Shown here: in pieces, positions 15,303-16,906 of the stretch
Layout of the letters: each line of letters starts with the position of its first letter
Position numbering within the stretch: position 1 is the stretch's first letter
Assembly (NCBI GenBank): GCA_003563465.1
Contig: PWVH01000019.1
Coordinates: 1 to 16,906, forward strand
Origin: Coriobacteriaceae bacterium
GTDB taxonomy: Bacteria; Actinomycetota; Coriobacteriia; Anaerosomatales; SLCP01
Direction: 5' to 3'
Length of the DNA stretch: 16,906 nucleotides
The notes under the pieces: model-generated
What the model saw: only the letters and a program-made list of their open reading frames with translations
Databases searched by the model: none
Told to the model about the DNA's origin: nothing
Program-made: the position numbers and the translations under genes

Positions 15303-15809
15303 CTACTCCTCCAGAAGCGACCTGCGCCTCAGCACCAGCCCATCAAGAACCTCCACGGCATCAGTCGGAAGGGGCTTGCTGTCTCCAAACAGCGCTTCCC
15401 CCAGTCTAAGCATGTCGTCAGTAGCGGTGAAGGCATGTGCTCGATTGCCGTGCACCGCTCGAGGAGGCTCACAGTGGCTATCTGCCCTGCCCGCCCAGAG
15501 CCACGGCTTCGACACGTACCGTCCCAACATCTTGGGCAGAGCAGCACTCTGCACGCTCACGCTAATCACTTCTGGCATGAGCTTGTAACTCCCAAAGACA
15601 GAAGGCATCTGCGACCTGCCTTCCATGGCCGTGCGCAACCATGCATGTTCCGCAGCGGCTTCTTGGTGCGCCCCAATCAGATGAGTCAGAAAGGCCTTCT
15701 TCCCGCTAGTGACCTCAGGGGGGACTGCTCCCAAGTAGGCTCCTGCGTGCAACCCCGGCCTGTCCTCAGCTGCCCGCCTGACATCGTATAACGTAACCTC
15801 AGTGCTCAC
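15303..15809 (-). CDS. hypothetical protein, second gene of TIGR04255 operon
   Basis: The 168-residue soluble protein starts at GTG 15809, overlapping the TIGR04255 stop by 4 bp (GTGA). The N-terminal half is helical, with histidines in FLTHLIGAHQEAAAEHAWL. A mid segment, SVFGSYKLMPEVISVSVQSA (about 70-89), looks like beta strands, and LRLGEALFGDSKPLP, VEVLDGLVLRRRSL form the C-terminus. I recognise no family and see no enzyme signature. Its position, sealed between two other operon members, implies an obligate partner of them. Confidence 0.8.
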   Translation of the reverse strand: MSTEVTLYDVRRAAEDRPGLHAGAYLGAVPPEVTSGKKAFLTHLIGAHQEAAAEHAWLRTAMEGRSQMPSVFGSYKLMPEVISVSVQSAALPKMLGRYVSKPWLWAGRADSHCEPPRAVHGNRAHAFTATDDMLRLGEALFGDSKPLPTDAVEVLDGLVLRRRSLLEE

Positions 15810-16579
15810 TGGAAACTCCTATACAGGTCACCGGCCGTCAGCTGCTCGAACCAGTGAACCTGCAAATCATGCGCCGAATCGGCCCAATCCATAACCGTCA
15901 ACGAATCCACTTTACCAGTGATACCCGTTCGCACTGACGTGAACCACGCGACTACCGGGGTGCCATCTCTGGAGCGCCGCGCGGTTACCGCTCGCCATTC
16001 CAGCTCGCCGCCGTCATGCGTGGGAAACGCAAGTCGCAAGTCAACATGATGGGCCTCTTCGCCAACACCTTCACCAAACAGACTGTCCCGCAGCCGTATT
16101 TCGCAGCCCATGTTCTCCCGCATGAACGCCAAAGGCCTGTCAAGGTATTCTTCGGCTGGAACATCATCGATGTACCTCAATGCCATTGAGTTGAATCTCT
16201 CATACTCATCGGTAGGAAACGCCTTTAGAAAGTCATCAGTTAGCATTGCCAACTCGCTACGAAACGCTTCCCACGTATACGCACTGGTAACGTTCAAGGT
16301 CACCACACCCGGACCGAACTGCACCATGCCAATTGCATCGGCCTCAGCATGCTCAGCCTTGAACCGGTGCTGCACGGTATCCACAGCCAACTCGTCAGGC
16401 ACGAGGGAGGCTTCGAGTTCCTCGTAGTCCGGATATCTCGCAGTCAGGGGTTCGTATAGCCGCGCAAAGAGCAAGTTCGTGAGAGGGTCGCGCTTCATAG
16501 TGCCGTTGCCCTGCAGTTGCACATCCCACCGAAGTTCGAACACGACTTCGACCAGTGGCTTGTTCGCCAAGTCCGTCAT
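15806..16579 (-). CDS. TIGR04255-family protein
   Basis: The 257-residue product opens LANKPLVEVVFELRW, the hallmark start of the sporadically distributed TIGR04255 family (about 250-280 residues, function unknown). Its length fits. The rest alternates strands and helices (VGPGVVTLNV-like strand, FNSMALRYIDDVPAEEYL, VVAWFTSVRTGI). Start ATG 16579 has GGAGGG just upstream; a longer open frame to 16864 would run through the tRNA and is rejected. It heads a tightly packed three-gene operon lying between the integrase and the right attachment site, a position typical of exchangeable cargo. A defence or toxin-antitoxin role is plausible from location only. Confidence 0.88.
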   Translation of the reverse strand: MTDLANKPLVEVVFELRWDVQLQGNGTMKRDPLTNLLFARLYEPLTARYPDYEELEASLVPDELAVDTVQHRFKAEHAEADAIGMVQFGPGVVTLNVTSAYTWEAFRSELAMLTDDFLKAFPTDEYERFNSMALRYIDDVPAEEYLDRPLAFMRENMGCEIRLRDSLFGEGVGEEAHHVDLRLAFPTHDGGELEWRAVTARRSRDGTPVVAWFTSVRTGITGKVDSLTVMDWADSAHDLQVHWFEQLTAGDLYRSFQ

Positions 16580-16719
16580 TCGCCCTCCAGCCGCACTCCA
16601 GGATACATCAGTCATTAGCTTATCAGAATCCGCTTCGCACATTCCTGAATAGCCGAGGCGCGTGGAGCAACGGTGGGGAGCACTCTCAGGCACTCTGATC
16701 GAACGGCATTCGCCATCTA

Positions 16720-16737
16720 TGGCACCTTTTCGGCACC
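16720..16737. repeat. candidate arm-type integrase site, right
   Basis: This is the partner of 253-270 with a single mismatch. It lies in the non-coding stretch between the TIGR04255 gene start (16579) and the tRNA-Glu 3' end. Confidence 0.5.
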
Positions 16738-16785
16738 AAACAGGCGAGCCGTCCACCTCAGCGGACAGCTCTGCCTGCATAAAGT

Positions 16786-16810
16786 CTGGTGCCCCCAAGG
16801 GAATTCGAAT
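16786..16810. repeat. right attachment core within tRNA-Glu
   Basis: This is the second copy of the 25-bp core, covering the tRNA-Glu 3' end plus one base beyond CCA. Integration here keeps the tRNA gene functional because the element supplies an identical 3' end. Confidence 0.88.
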
Positions 16811-16862
16811 CCCTGTTGCCGCCTTGAAAGGGCGGAGTCCTTGGCCTCTAGACGATGGGGGC
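16787..16862 (-). tRNA. tRNA-Glu (anticodon UUC), integration target
   Basis: The minus strand folds as a 76-nt cloverleaf. Acceptor GCCCCCA pairs with TGGGGGC, and anticodon stem CCGCC/GGCGG encloses loop CTTTCAA with anticodon TTC. The T arm is GGGATTCGAATTCCC with one loop base exchange, the discriminator is A, and CCA is encoded. The element joins at its 3' end and leaves it intact. Confidence 0.95.
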
Positions 16863-16874
16863 ATGTTCGCATTC

Positions 16875-16906
16875 TGGTGGGCCGTGCAGGTCTCGAACCT
16901 GCGACC
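16875..16906 (-). tRNA. partial tRNA, probably tRNA-Lys (3' part)
   Basis: The minus strand reads GGTC, T arm GCAGG-TTCGAGA-CCTGC, acceptor ACGGCCC, discriminator A and encoded CCA; the rest lies outside the window. The variable-loop/T-arm context GGTCGCAGGTTCGA and an expected GGGCCGT 5' acceptor match tRNA-Lys best. The anticodon is not visible. It lies 12 bp upstream of tRNA-Glu, so both are likely co-transcribed. Confidence 0.75.

Larger units (their letters stand above)
97..16810. mobile_element. tRNA-Glu-integrated genomic element carrying defence-type cargo
   Basis: A perfect 25-bp direct repeat (97-121 and 16786-16810) matches the 3' end of the tRNA-Glu gene. It includes the CCA end, the 3' acceptor strand and part of the T arm, as expected for tyrosine-recombinase integration into a tRNA 3' end. 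The right copy belongs to the intact tRNA; the left copy is the displaced fragment. Between them lie a tyrosine integrase, Xis-like HTH genes, a replication helicase and cargo genes. No relaxase, type IV secretion or phage structural gene is visible, so the element probably excises and replicates itself but relies on another element for transfer. Confidence 0.88.

Noticed and set aside
15806..16864. Long reading of the TIGR04255 frame starting inside tRNA-Glu
   Set aside because: It would translate through the tRNA gene and the att core. The family hallmark begins right after ATG 16579, which has its own GGAGGG site.
1..16906. CRISPR arrays, rRNA genes and insertion sequences
   Set aside because: I saw no regularly spaced repeats of CRISPR type, no rRNA-like stretch and no transposase motif on either strand.

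Overview
The window is one site-specifically integrated genomic element of about 16.7 kb with a few bases of host chromosome at each end. The right end carries an intact tRNA-Glu (anticodon UUC) on the minus strand, followed upstream by the 3' part of what looks like tRNA-Lys. A 25-bp copy of the tRNA-Glu 3' end recurs at 97-121, next to a strong hairpin that probably terminated the tRNA operon before integration. The host is a fairly GC-rich bacterium (high 50s percent by eye) with CCA-encoding tRNA genes and frequent GGAGG ribosome sites. A deep-branching actinobacterium (Coriobacteriia-like) is my best guess, but nothing here proves the taxon.

Layout, left to right. 97-495: left attachment core, an integrase arm-site candidate and no convincing gene. 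496-1449 (+): a ribbon-helix-helix protein, then a dCTP-deaminase/dUTPase-fold protein with a coiled coil and a C-terminal membrane anchor. 1563-7818: a multi-gene restriction-type system. A cytosine-C5 methyltransferase (+) faces a minus-strand operon of GHKL (paraMORC/MutL-like) ATPase with zinc ribbons, SF2 helicase with an Mrr-like nuclease domain, a possible winged-helix protein and a Vsr endonuclease. The ATPase reading frame is broken near its start. 8042-9912 (-): small accessory genes, namely a frameshifted hypothetical, an excisionase-type HTH, an acidic protein, and a pair of proteins I recall as common on mobile elements. 10084-12317 (-): replication module, with a DnaB-N/RepA-type helicase, a small protein and an AlpA/Xis-like HTH; iteron-like TTGGCA repeats lie in the helicase 3' end. 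12433-14653 (+): an unknown HTH protein translationally coupled to a tyrosine integrase with a DnaJ-like zinc-knuckle insertion. 14723-16579 (-): a compact three-gene operon headed by a TIGR04255-family protein, between the integrase and the tRNA.

Integrase, Xis-like HTH proteins, replicative helicase, att cores and arm repeats form the mobility backbone. I see no relaxase, type IV secretion or capsid gene, so it is probably an integrative element moved in trans, or a satellite-like island. The rest looks like anti-invader cargo: the GHKL/helicase/Vsr/methyltransferase system (a class that comparative genomics links to restriction), the membrane-anchored nucleotide-binding-fold protein, and the uncharacterised TIGR04255 operon. 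The last two are the best candidates for undescribed biology.
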